Positions 23,898 through 31,328 of a stretch of DNA of 47,202 nt are shown in pieces. The DNA lies in contig JBBTVY010000009.1 of NCBI GenBank assembly GCA_038063055.1, forward strand, positions 1 to 47,202. Reading direction: 5' to 3'. The first letter of the stretch is position 1. Each line of letters begins with the position of its first letter. A model generated the notes under the pieces. It was not told the DNA's origin and did no database searches. It saw nothing but the letters and a program-made list of their open reading frames with translations. Source of the DNA: JACQKT01 sp038063055 (GTDB taxonomy: Bacteria > Patescibacteriota > Minisyncoccia > UBA6257 > 2-01-FULL-56-20). Both the position numbers and the translations under genes were made by a program.

Positions 23898-25676
23898 ATG
23901 CAAAATTCTGAAACGAAAATCTGCAAAAATTGTAAGCAGAATTTTACGATAGAACCAGACGATTTTTCTTTTTACGAAAAACTTAATGTTCCGCCGCCGA
24001 CGTGGTGTCCGGATTGCAGATTCGTGCGACGAATCAGTTTCAGAAACGAAATTAATCTTTATAAACGGCCCTGCGACTCCTGCAAAAAACAAATAATTTC
24101 CGTATATTCCGCCGCCGCAAAATTTCCTGTGTATTGCAATTCGTGCTGGTTTTCCGACAAGTGGAGCGGCAGTGATTATGCCCTTGATGTAAATTTTTCG
24201 TTGCCTTTTTTGGAACAGATCAAAACACTGCTGGACACGGTTCCGCATTTGGCGTTGGCGCAACTGAAAAATGTAAATTCAGAGTACAGCAATTATTCGG
24301 CGGAAAACAAAAATTGTTATCTTGTTGTGTCTGCCCTTCAAAGCGAGGATTGCGCTTACTCCGCCCGGTTATTTTACAGCCGAGATTGCCTCGATTGCCT
24401 CGATATCTCAAATTGCGAGAGATGTTATGAATGCATTCGCGTGGACAAGTCTTCTAATTCAACGTACTGCAGTTATTCAGAGAACCTTGTTGATTGCCAT
24501 TATTGTTTCGACTGCCGGGGACTTATGGATTGTTTCGGATGAGTCGGCTTGCGGAATAAAAACCATCACTGGCTCAACGAAGCGGTTTCCAAGGAAGAAT
24601 ATGAAAGACGCAAATCGCTTTTCGGGAGCAACCCGTCGTTTAGAAAAGATTGCATGCAAAAGTATAAAAAGCTGTTGGAAACCGTACCGCGCCGCTACGC
24701 GTATGTCTTAAAATCCGTCAATAGCATCGGCGACAACATTACCCAGTCGAAAAACTGCCGAAATTGTTTTTTTGTTAAAAACGTCGAGAACGCGAAATAT
24801 GTTTTTGCTGGGCGCGAGCTGAAAGATTTTATGGATGCTTCATACGACGATAATTCACAGCTTGATTATGAAATTATGAGCGGAGAACGCGATTATCACG
24901 TGGTTTTTGCCACGAATTGCTGGTATTCAAGAGAATTGATGTATTCAAATTTTTGCACCGATTCCTCCAATTTGTTCGGCTGCGTTGGTTTGCGCAATAA
25001 GGAGTACTGCATATTGAACAAGCAGTATTCCAAAGAGGAATACGAAAGCTTGGTTCCTAAAATAATCCGGCATATGGGCGATATGGCATACATATCGCAA
25101 GGAGCAAATGGCAAAGAGCCAATAGCTTACAAATTCGGAGAATTCTTCCCGTTGGAGTTTTCTCCGTTCGCATACAATGAAACGGTAGCCCAGGCCTATT
25201 TTCCTTTAACGGAAAGCGAAGCGGCGCAACGGGGCTACGAATGGAAAAGTCCCGTTGAACGGAATTATGAAATCGACCTCAAAATAAAAGATATTCCTTC
25301 CATAACCGAAGCCGACGAATCCATACTTTCCAAGACAATCGAATGCGCTCACGGAGGTAAATGCGCCGACGGGTGCGCGACGGCATTTAAGATAATCCCG
25401 ATGGAATTCCAATTTTACAAGAAAATGAGAATATCGATTCCTGAATTATGTCCGAATTGCCGTTATCTTCGGCGATTGAAAAGCCGGAATCCCATGAAAT
25501 TATGGAGCCGCTTATGTCAGTGCGCCGGTACAAGCAGCAAAAATAATTTATATAAAAACATTGGAGCTCATCAGCACGGCACTGAGCACTGCCCGAATGA
25601 ATTTGAAACCAGTTATGCCCCCGATAGGCTTGATATTGTTTATTGTGAGGCTTGTTATAACGGCGAGATTGCATAA
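23898..25676 (+). pseudogene. Cys-rich zinc-ribbon protein, paralogue 3, in-frame TGA at codon 215
   Basis: Read as one frame this would be a 591-residue homologue of the two other zinc-ribbon proteins, with intact N-terminal (CKNCKQNF, VPPPTWCPDCR, CNSCWFSD) and C-terminal ribbons (FYKKMRISIPELCPNCR, YCEACYNGEIA). A TGA at 24540-24542 interrupts DCFG-x-VGLRNK. The paralogues have Cys (TGC or TGT) at this place (CFGCVDLRNK, FGCVGLRNK). The reading frame is otherwise undamaged on both sides over 1.7 kb, so the change is recent, a sequencing error, or a recoded UGA. A TTG at 24549 could restart translation of the second part. Selenocysteine is conceivable because UGA replaces Cys, but I see no convincing SECIS hairpin. 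Confidence 0.7.
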
Positions 25677-25713
25677 AATATCCCCCAAAACTTGATTGAT
25701 TGATTCAAGGTGC

Positions 25714-25719
25714 TACAAT
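25714..25719 (+). promoter_or_regulatory. Extended -10 box of hicBA
   Basis: TGCTACAAT, with TACAAT only 6 bases before the hicB ATG, so transcripts would be leaderless. The sequence resembles the promoter of zinc-ribbon paralogue 2. Confidence 0.55.
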
Positions 25720-25725
25720 GGAAAA

Positions 25726-25938
25726 ATGGCACATAGATCAACTGTAGTTATAACAAAAGAAGGAAAGTGGTATGTCGCGCGTTCTTTAGAGGTTGGAGTA
25801 ACCAGCCAAGGCAGAACCGTTGAGGAATCAACAAAAAACCTGCAAGAGGCCATGGAGCTTTATTTCGAAGACATGCCTAAAAGCAAAAGGAACTTACCCG
25901 ATACATTGCCGATGGTAACCTCGATAGAGGTTAAGTAG
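25726..25938 (+). CDS. hicB: HicB-family antitoxin
   Basis: A 70-residue protein starting MAHRSTVVITKEGKWYVA, with the partially degraded RNase H-like HicB fold (YVARSLEVGVTSQGRTVEESTKNLQEAMELYFED). This is the pattern of short HicB antitoxins that lack a C-terminal DNA-binding domain. It precedes hicA by 9 bases, an antitoxin-first order. It would bind and neutralise the HicA ribonuclease. An in-frame GTG or TTG start about 10 codons upstream is possible, but ATG 25726 fits the family. Confidence 0.85.
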   Translation: MAHRSTVVITKEGKWYVARSLEVGVTSQGRTVEESTKNLQEAMELYFEDMPKSKRNLPDTLPMVTSIEVK

Positions 25939-25947
25939 GGCGATAGA

Positions 25948-26172
25948 ATGTCAAAAACTTTCTCCGGGAAGGAAGTGGTAAAAGTTTTATGCCGAGAATT
26001 CGGTTTTTTTGTTGTTTCGCAAAGAGGCAGCCATATTAAATTGAATAGAAAAAATGGGAATAGGACGATTGTAACGATAGTTCCCATGCATCGCGAACTG
26101 GCCCATGGAACACTGCTTGGTTTATTGGAAATGGCCGAGATAGATATTAGTGATTTTATAAAGTCCGCCTAA
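25948..26172 (+). CDS. hicA: HicA-family mRNA interferase toxin
   Basis: A 74-residue YcfA/HicA protein with a dsRBD-like fold. The conserved motif RGSHIKLNRK contains the catalytic His, preceded by SGKEVVKVLCREFGF and followed by VPMHRELAHGTLLGLL. HicA cleaves mRNA or tmRNA when free of HicB. It is the second gene of the pair and lies 5 bases upstream of holA, so toxin expression may read into replication gene holA. Confidence 0.9.
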   Translation: MSKTFSGKEVVKVLCREFGFFVVSQRGSHIKLNRKNGNRTIVTIVPMHRELAHGTLLGLLEMAEIDISDFIKSA

Positions 26173-26177
26173 ATAAA

Positions 26178-26987
26178 ATGATAATTTTTCTGCACGGGCC
26201 GGACGAATACAGGCGGCTCCAAAAAAAGAACGAAATAATCGCGGAATTCAGGAAAAAGCACGCCGGTGTCGCCGTGAGCCGGTTCGATTTGGCGGAGAAG
26301 GAGGAGGTCGCCCATTTCGCCGAATTCGTCGGCAGCCAGTCGCTTTTCGACCCGAAGAAACTCGCGGTTTTGGAAAACGTTTTTGAATCGGGAGAAAAAG
26401 AACTTTCAAACACGCTTAAAGAATCTGCCAAAAATCTCAATATTACGGTTCTGATTTCCGAGAAAAACAAATCGGCCGAAGGCCTGACTTTTCTCGCCGG
26501 GAAATCGGCCAACATCAAAGGGCAGGATTTTCCTTATCTAACGGGCGCAAAATGGGAAAAATTCATTTACGATATGGCGAAAGAAAATGGTATGACGCTA
26601 CAGGCGTCTGCTGTGAAATTTCTCGCCGAAGCATATCAGAACGACACCTGGTCGCTGGTGACGGAAATCAGAAAAATCGCCATGCTCCGAAGTCCTGAGC
26701 TTGCCGAAGGGCCGAAAAAGAGCATAGGCCTGAAAGATTTGGAGGCACTGGATATAGAAATCAACCCGGATTATTTCGGACTTTTAGGAGGCCTGAAAAA
26801 TTACGAATTGGATAAAAGACTGGCGTCCCTTGAAAAACTTTTTTCGCTCAACGAGCCGATGCCGAAAATTTTCAATATGCTCGCTTATCAATTGCCGGAC
26901 AAACTGGTACAACTCGCGAAATACGACATTCTCGTTAAATCCGGGAAACTCGATTACGAAGAAGTTTTGGTGGATTTGGTTATTTAA
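26178..26987 (+). CDS. holA: DNA polymerase III subunit delta
   Basis: A 269-residue clamp-loader delta subunit, shorter than the usual 330-340. It starts IIFLHGPDEYRRLQKK, the degenerate first-strand motif of HolA, and contains SLFDPKKLAVLENVF, the clamp-opening segment, and C-terminal helices NEPMPKIFNMLAYQLPDKLVQL. It opens the beta clamp for loading. A palindromic repeat (26691-26714) is inserted in frame and encodes SPELAEGPKK. It follows hicA closely, so the transcription unit may be shared. The family call is based on these motifs and not on strong global identity. Confidence 0.8.
   Translation: MIIFLHGPDEYRRLQKKNEIIAEFRKKHAGVAVSRFDLAEKEEVAHFAEFVGSQSLFDPKKLAVLENVFESGEKELSNTLKESAKNLNITVLISEKNKSAEGLTFLAGKSANIKGQDFPYLTGAKWEKFIYDMAKENGMTLQASAVKFLAEAYQNDTWSLVTEIRKIAMLRSPELAEGPKKSIGLKDLEALDIEINPDYFGLLGGLKNYELDKRLASLEKLFSLNEPMPKIFNMLAYQLPDKLVQLAKYDILVKSGKLDYEEVLVDLVI
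26691..26714. repeat. In-frame CTGAGCTTGCCGAAGGG repeat in holA
   Basis: The sequence AGTCCTGAGCTTGCCGAAGG followed by GCCG resembles the widespread bacterial repeat CCTGAGCTTGTCGAAGG. It keeps the frame of holA and adds about eight residues. Confidence 0.6.
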
Positions 26988-27006
26988 CTTCTATCTTCTG
27001 CATCTC

Positions 27007-27036
27007 TTGACATACGCGATATAAATTGGCTATTAT
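27007..27036 (+). promoter_or_regulatory. Consensus promoter of the 27.1 kb gene
   Basis: TTGACA (27007-27012) and TATTAT (27031-27036) with an 18-base spacer, followed by a leader of about 45 bases. Confidence 0.75.
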
Positions 27037-27088
27037 GTAAGCCGCTGTTTGATTTCCGATTAATTTAATCAAGAAAGAAGAGGAAACC

Positions 27089-27337
27089 ATGCCTCGATAT
27101 ACATTGGATTGGCAAGAAGGTCGCGGGGCTCAACCGCTTAGCTTTACGGCCTCGTACAACGAAACAGCCTTCGGAATATTGCTGGACCTTGTCGGCATCG
27201 ACCTTACTGGGGGTAAATCGGACGTGGAGGATTTCTATGCCGCCGGCGCGAAAGAACTGAAAAAAGACGGTGTTGTTATATTTCCGCCCTCAAAGACGCC
27301 GTGGGAATGGAATGGGTGGAAGAAGAAATACATTTGA
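27089..27337 (+). CDS. Small protein of unknown function
   Basis: An 82-residue soluble protein. A clear Shine-Dalgarno sequence (AGAGGA) precedes the ATG, and a consensus promoter and terminator surround the gene, so it is very probably expressed as a single-gene unit. The sequence has a central FGILLDLVGIDLTGGKSD motif and a Trp/Lys-rich C-terminus (TPWEWNGWKKKYI). I see no membrane segment or known domain. The regulatory layout resembles that of the lipoprotein operon and the 44 kb operon in this window. Confidence 0.7.
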   Translation: MPRYTLDWQEGRGAQPLSFTASYNETAFGILLDLVGIDLTGGKSDVEDFYAAGAKELKKDGVVIFPPSKTPWEWNGWKKKYI

Positions 27338-27377
27338 CCGCAGTACCGGGCGCGTAGCGCTTACCGCACTACCGCCC

Positions 27378-27416
27378 CTCACCTAAGTTCGGTATTGGAT
27401 AGTGAATTTAGGTGAG
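27378..27416 (+). terminator. 13-bp hairpin downstream of small gene
   Basis: CTCACCTAAGTTC pairs with GAATTTAGGTGAG across a 13-base loop, with one G-U pair in the plus-strand RNA. No U-run follows directly; the next hairpin supplies it. Confidence 0.5.
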
Positions 27417-27424
27417 AATAAAAC

Positions 27425-27449
27425 AAAAAAAACGCTAAGCGTTTTTTTT
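27425..27449. terminator. Bidirectional terminator A8-CGCTAAGCG-T8
   Basis: A symmetrical element with eight A, CGCTAAGCG and eight T, between the convergent 27.1 kb gene and rpsT. Confidence 0.85.
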
Positions 27450-27457
27450 GTAACCTA

Positions 27458-27497
27458 TACAACATCCTTACATACTTAAGTATGTAAGGATGTTGTA
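27458..27497. repeat. Perfect 40-bp palindrome between convergent genes
   Basis: Two 20-base halves (TACAACATCCTTACATACTT and its exact complement) with no loop, 15 bases before the rpsT stop. The terminator next to it already serves both genes, so this element has another origin or role. Confidence 0.9.
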
Positions 27498-27512
27498 GTT
27501 TAATCCATTTGT

Positions 27513-27770
27513 TTATTTGTCCAGTTTCTTTGCAAGACGGGATTTCAATCTGGCTGCTTTGCCTTTCTTAATTGCGCCGGTTTTGGCCGCCTTGTCCAAG
27601 GCCTTGTAAACGGCGGCGAGTTTTTCGCGGGCCGAATCGAGGCTTTTTGCCAAAACCAGTTTTTTATATGTCTTAACGGCAACCTTGTAGGCTTCTCTCT
27701 GTTCTACGTTTTTAACTTTCCGGCGGATGCTCTGCCTGCGGGCTTTTTTAGCGCTTCTTGTGATTGGCAT
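27513..27770 (-). CDS. rpsT: Ribosomal protein bS20
   Basis: An 85-residue basic helical protein with the S20 pattern: MPITRSAKKARRQSIRRKVKN at the start, a central VKTYKKLV helix, and the C-terminal KTGAIKKGKAARLKSRLAKK. It binds 16S rRNA early in 30S assembly. The ATG lies 10 bases after the stop of the RelE-type toxin gene on the same strand, an unusual neighbour, so rpsT may receive transcription from the toxin-antitoxin promoter as well as a local TATACA box. Confidence 0.96.
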   Translation of the reverse strand: MPITRSAKKARRQSIRRKVKNVEQREAYKVAVKTYKKLVLAKSLDSAREKLAAVYKALDKAAKTGAIKKGKAARLKSRLAKKLDK

Positions 27771-27780
27771 TGTAGTTAAT

Positions 27781-28047
27781 TTATTTTTCTTTGTATATTT
27801 TGTCTCGTTTGTCGATATAGTGAACCACTATAATTTTCTTTGTCCAGTCGATTTTATAAACTATTCTCCATTCGCCGACTCGCAACTTATAAAACTCCCT
27901 GAATTTCGCGTGAAGCACAGAAGGGATAATGGAATCAAAGTTTTCTGACAGCCAGTCGAGTTTTACGATTATACGCGCCCTGGTTTTGTTATCAAGGCCT
28001 TCCAAATCCTTTTCCGCCGCAACAGAAAGCCGGAGCGTCCATTTCAT
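27781..28047 (-). CDS. RelE/ParE-family toxin
   Basis: An 88-residue RelE-superfamily protein with LSVAAEKDLEGLDNKTRARIIVKL, the LRVGEWRIVYKID strand pair and a C-terminal VVHYIDKRDKIYKE that carries the usual basic and aromatic residues. RelE members cut mRNA in the ribosomal A site; ParE members attack gyrase. I cannot decide between them. It follows a small antitoxin-like gene after 9 bases and lies directly upstream of rpsT. Confidence 0.85.
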   Translation of the reverse strand: MKWTLRLSVAAEKDLEGLDNKTRARIIVKLDWLSENFDSIIPSVLHAKFREFYKLRVGEWRIVYKIDWTKKIIVVHYIDKRDKIYKEK

Positions 28048-28056
28048 CGCTATGGT

Positions 28057-28248
28057 TTAACGATACTTTTTTTTGATTGCCGAGAGGGAAATAGTTTTTT
28101 TGCTTTGCGAAATTTTTCCAAGCCGCAATCTCGCCTTTTTGGTCAATTCTAAGCCGAAATCTGGGTCGGACAACACATCCGTAATCGTTTGAGCAATCAA
28201 ATTTTTTACTTCACCGGGAAGTTTTTTCAAAGTTGCGCTGGAAGCCAT
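28057..28248 (-). CDS. Probable antitoxin of the RelE-type pair
   Basis: A 63-residue protein (MASSATLKKLPGEVKNLIAQT and LSDPDFGLELTKKARLRLGK) directly upstream of the RelE-type toxin on the same strand. Its small size and position fit an antitoxin. The DPDFGLELT segment is seen in short RelB-like partners, but there is no clear DNA-binding motif. The call relies mainly on context. Confidence 0.6.
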   Translation of the reverse strand: MASSATLKKLPGEVKNLIAQTITDVLSDPDFGLELTKKARLRLGKISQSKKTISLSAIKKKYR

Positions 28249-28353
28249 GGAGATATGATAGCAATTTGTTTTGATATTGGCAAGGTGCTATAATTATAAA
28301 ATAGAATAACTAGCTGTGGGCTTTGTGTTTCTATCCAAAAGAAACAATTATTT

Positions 28354-28551
28354 ATGAAAGAAAAAATTAAAAAGGGCGTTATCGATAGTTTTCTTATTCT
28401 CGTTTTGTTTTTGGGCATAATGGCTTCTTTAGACGAGTTTTATCACATAAGGGAACGTTTTAACCACTATTTTATAGGTTTAGCATTAACATTGTTAGTG
28501 GTTTTTATTTGGAAAAATATAATCAAAAAACTGCTAAGTAAGTGGTTTTGA
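28354..28551 (+). CDS. Small two-helix membrane protein
   Basis: A 65-residue protein with a basic start (MKEKIKKG) and two hydrophobic helices (about 10-26 and 40-55). A TGCTATAAT extended -10 box lies about 60 bases upstream, supporting expression. Composition is more AT-rich than the flanking housekeeping genes. No family is recognised. Confidence 0.5.
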   Translation: MKEKIKKGVIDSFLILVLFLGIMASLDEFYHIRERFNHYFIGLALTLLVVFIWKNIIKKLLSKWF

Positions 28552-28675
28552 GTTAGAAAATATGAAAAATTGGCTCATAGAAAATTGGTTTCTTATGGGG
28601 CAAGCAATTGACAAAAAAAGATATTAACAACTACAATAAACAACACTAATAAATTAGGTATAATAAATAAAGAAA

Positions 28676-28879
28676 ATGGAGAAAATCATTGAGTTTCCCA
28701 ATACAGCCGAAGTTACCAAGAAATATGTTAATAAATGGGTAGCCCTGTCTGGGGACTATAAGAAAGTAGTCGCGAGCGGAGAGACCCTGTCTGAAGTTCT
28801 TAAAAAAATCTCTTCTAAAAAGAGAGCTATGGTTTTTAGAGTTCTTCCCGATCTTACTTACGCACCGTCGCAATTTTAG
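28676..28879 (+). CDS. DUF5678-like small protein
   Basis: A 67-residue protein reading EVTKKYVNKWVALSGDYKKVVASGETLSEVLKK, which resembles the short DUF5678 family (a W(V/I)A followed by G..VV A.G.s..e pattern). A TATAAT box 11 bases before the ATG implies a nearly leaderless transcript. It is followed after 9 bases by a retropepsin-like gene, and the pair probably forms one unit. Its role is unknown. Confidence 0.6.
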   Translation: MEKIIEFPNTAEVTKKYVNKWVALSGDYKKVVASGETLSEVLKKISSKKRAMVFRVLPDLTYAPSQF

Positions 28880-28888
28880 AAACTAAAA

Positions 28889-29302
28889 ATGAAGTTTCGA
28901 TATTCGTCTGATTTTAAGACACTAGATACGAAGGGACGAATGATAAAAAGACCGATTCTTATATTGGAACTCAAAGCAAAAGATGGCACAATAATTGAGG
29001 CTCCCGCACTTGTTGATTCGGGGGCAGATAAAACTCATATCAACTTTGAGTATGCAGCTGTATTAGGAGTTAAGCTTGGTTCAGAATGTAATAGTACGGG
29101 TATTGGCGAGGGTAAAGTTCCTGGATATTTAGGAACACTTTCGTTCAAAATAAAAAATACTGATATAGAAATGGATGTTCCTGCTACTTACATTCGAAGT
29201 AGTAACGTACAAGTATTGCTAGGCCGAGAAGTTTTCTTCGACAATTTCAAAATAATCTTTGAGCAAAGCAATGACACATTTGAACTTATCAAGAAAAAGT
29301 AA
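28889..29302 (+). CDS. Retropepsin-like aspartic protease
   Basis: A 137-residue single-domain protein with the retroviral-type aspartic protease core: the catalytic triplet in ALVDSGADKTHI (about residues 41-52), a flap-like region GIGEGKVPGYLG, and the C-terminal VLLGREVFFDNFKI, corresponding to the conserved (I/L)LGR(D/E) strand. It would be active as a dimer. There is no signal peptide, so it is probably cytoplasmic. It is paired with a DUF5678-like gene, and the pair has the size and spacing of a toxin-antitoxin module, which is only an inference. Confidence 0.7.
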   Translation: MKFRYSSDFKTLDTKGRMIKRPILILELKAKDGTIIEAPALVDSGADKTHINFEYAAVLGVKLGSECNSTGIGEGKVPGYLGTLSFKIKNTDIEMDVPATYIRSSNVQVLLGREVFFDNFKIIFEQSNDTFELIKKK

Positions 29303-29381
29303 AGCTAACAAAATTCCATTACACCTCCACGCCATCCTCACTCCTTTCCTTCCTTCGACTATCACTCAGGACTTTCAAGCC

Positions 29382-31217
29382 CTAGGGCCTAGTCGGCCCT
29401 TCGAAAACCAAGTCCTCAGGGCTTTCCAGCCCGGCGATTTCCAATAAGCTCGCTACGGTCATCGGTTTTATAATCGTCTTCGGCGTCAGGCCGAATTTTT
29501 TGTTGAACGCGGTCTGAATCTTGCGGCGGCGGTTGGTTTCGGCAACCGCTTTTCTTATCGACTCCGTGAGCTGGTCGGCGTAAAAAATCACCTGTCCGTT
29601 GGTGGAACGGGCGGCGCGTCCGGCCATCTGCATCAAGCTCCTGTGGTTCCGCAGGAATCCTTCGCGGTCGGCGTTAAGAATCGCAATCAGGCTAACTTCA
29701 GGCAGGTCCAGTCCTTCGCGGAGGAGGTTGATGCCGACAAGGACATCCACTTCGCCGTTACGGAGCTGGCGGAGTATGCCCGGTCTCTGAAGTGTTTTTA
29801 TATCCGAGTGGAGATACTGGGCTTTGATTCCCCTTGAAAGCAGGAATTCGGTCAGGTCTTCCGACTGCCGTTTGGTGAGTGTTAGCGCCAGAACCCGCTC
29901 GTTTAGCAAAGTCCTCTTTTTTATTTCAACGAGCAGGCTTTGTATCTGGGTTGCCGCCGGCCTGATGATAATCTCGGGGTCTATTACGCCTGTCGGGCGG
30001 ATTATCTGTTCGGCAATCTGTCCCGATTCCTTGGCGAGCTCCATTTCGTAATTGCCCGGCGTGGCTGAAACATAAATCGTCCGGTCTATTTTTCCCTTGA
30101 ATTCCTCGAAGCGAAGCGGCCTATTGTCGAGAGCGGAGGGCAGACGGAAGCCGTGGTCAACCAAAGTTTGCTTGCGGCTGCGGTCGCCCTGATACATTCC
30201 GTTGAGCTGGGGCACGCCAATGTGTGATTCGTCTATAAAGAGCAGGAACGGCTTCGGGAAATAATCGATGATGGTCATCGGCGGTTCGCCCTCCTTGCGG
30301 AAGCCGAGATGCCGGGAATAGTTTTCGATGCCGTTGACGTAGCCGTCTTTTTTGAGACGCTCCATATCGAACGCAACTCTTTTTTCCAGACGTTCGGCTT
30401 CGTCGAATTTTCCGGCGGACTGCAGGTCTTCAACACGGTCGCCAAGTTCTTTTTTTATGTTTGAAATGGCGATGCGGAGCCGGTCATGCGGAGTTACCCA
30501 GAATTTCGCCGGGAAAATTTTTATTTCCTGAACCGATTCATTCTTTGAGATTTTGGAAATGAATTTAACTTCTCTATTCTTGAAGCCGATGAGCAATTTT
30601 TCGCCGGTTATGGTGTTTAGCGATATTTCACTTTTGTTCATCTGGAACTGGCCAGCAAGTTTCGGTTCCTGTTCCATGCGTTCGTACCGCAGGAAATTCA
30701 GATGTCGGCCAACATCCGCAGGACTTATTTTCTGACCGACTTCGAGTTCCAAGCTAATGCGCTGGTATTCCGCCGGGTCGCCCACGCCGTAGATGCAGGA
30801 AACGGACGAAATGATAATCGCGTCGCGCCGTTCAAGCACGGCCTGCAGAGCGGCGTGTCGGAGCTTATCTATGTCTTTGTTGATTCTTGCGTCTTTGGAT
30901 ATATATGTGTCGGTGGCGGGCAGATAGGCCTCTGGCTGATAATAATCGTAATAGGACACGAAATAGTGGACGGAGTTTTCCGGGAAAAAGCCCCTGAATT
31001 CCTCGTAAAGCTGGGCGGCCAGGGTCTTGTTGGGGGAGATGACCAGAGTCGGCAGGCCGATTTTTTCAATGACCTTGGCCATGGTGAAGGTTTTGCCGCT
31101 TCCCGTGACGCCCAAAAGAACCTGATGTTTCAGGTCTTTGTTAAGCCCATCAACCAGCTTTTCGATGGCATCCGGCTGGTCGCCTTTGGGACTAAAATCG
31201 GAAGTTAGTTTGAACAT
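29382..31217 (-). CDS. uvrB: UvrABC excision nuclease subunit UvrB, lacking UVR domain
   Basis: A 611-residue UvrB with Walker A GVTGSGKTFTMA, the Tyr-rich beta-hairpin (SYYDYYQPEAYLP), helicase motifs (IDESHIGVPQLN, SATPGNYE, LHSDIKTLQRPG) and motif VI MQMAGRAARSTNGQVI. The protein stops soon after LTPKTIIKPM, so the C-terminal UVR coiled coil that contacts UvrC in other bacteria is missing (usual length 660-690). The stop codon lies in a GAAGGGCC/CTAGGCCCTAG repeat-like stretch, and the following bases contain a CCTGAGTGATAGTCGAAGG variant of the dispersed repeat. Loss by repeat insertion is plausible. Divergent from ruvA. Confidence 0.94.
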   Translation of the reverse strand: MFKLTSDFSPKGDQPDAIEKLVDGLNKDLKHQVLLGVTGSGKTFTMAKVIEKIGLPTLVISPNKTLAAQLYEEFRGFFPENSVHYFVSYYDYYQPEAYLPATDTYISKDARINKDIDKLRHAALQAVLERRDAIIISSVSCIYGVGDPAEYQRISLELEVGQKISPADVGRHLNFLRYERMEQEPKLAGQFQMNKSEISLNTITGEKLLIGFKNREVKFISKISKNESVQEIKIFPAKFWVTPHDRLRIAISNIKKELGDRVEDLQSAGKFDEAERLEKRVAFDMERLKKDGYVNGIENYSRHLGFRKEGEPPMTIIDYFPKPFLLFIDESHIGVPQLNGMYQGDRSRKQTLVDHGFRLPSALDNRPLRFEEFKGKIDRTIYVSATPGNYEMELAKESGQIAEQIIRPTGVIDPEIIIRPAATQIQSLLVEIKKRTLLNERVLALTLTKRQSEDLTEFLLSRGIKAQYLHSDIKTLQRPGILRQLRNGEVDVLVGINLLREGLDLPEVSLIAILNADREGFLRNHRSLMQMAGRAARSTNGQVIFYADQLTESIRKAVAETNRRRKIQTAFNKKFGLTPKTIIKPMTVASLLEIAGLESPEDLVFEGPTRP

Positions 31218-31226
31218 GGCAGCATA

Positions 31227-31315
31227 ATGCGAAACTACGAATTAATTATGCGAATGATGCGAAAACGGTTAAATATTTTCGCGGGATTCGCATAGCGTGT
31301 CCGCATTTTTCGCAT
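31227..31315. promoter_or_regulatory. Five ATGCGAA heptamers between uvrB and ruvA
   Basis: ATGCGAA occurs at 31227, 31248 and 31257 in one orientation and as TTCGCAT at 31287 and 31309 in the other. A GCGAAAA-N10-TTTTCGC inverted repeat sits in the middle (31259-31282). The last copy abuts the ruvA -10 box (TATAAT, 31316-31321). The shared region of two DNA repair genes suggests a common operator. Confidence 0.65.
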
Positions 31316-31328
31316 TATAATATGAACT

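Noticed and set aside
24540..24542. Genome-wide UGA recoding (Gracilibacteria/SR1 type)
   Set aside because: dnaA, dnaN, pilB and rpmH end at TGA with family-typical C-termini, so UGA is a stop here.
27458..27497. 40-bp palindrome as an intrinsic terminator
   Set aside because: It has no loop and no U-tract, and a complete terminator lies just beside it.
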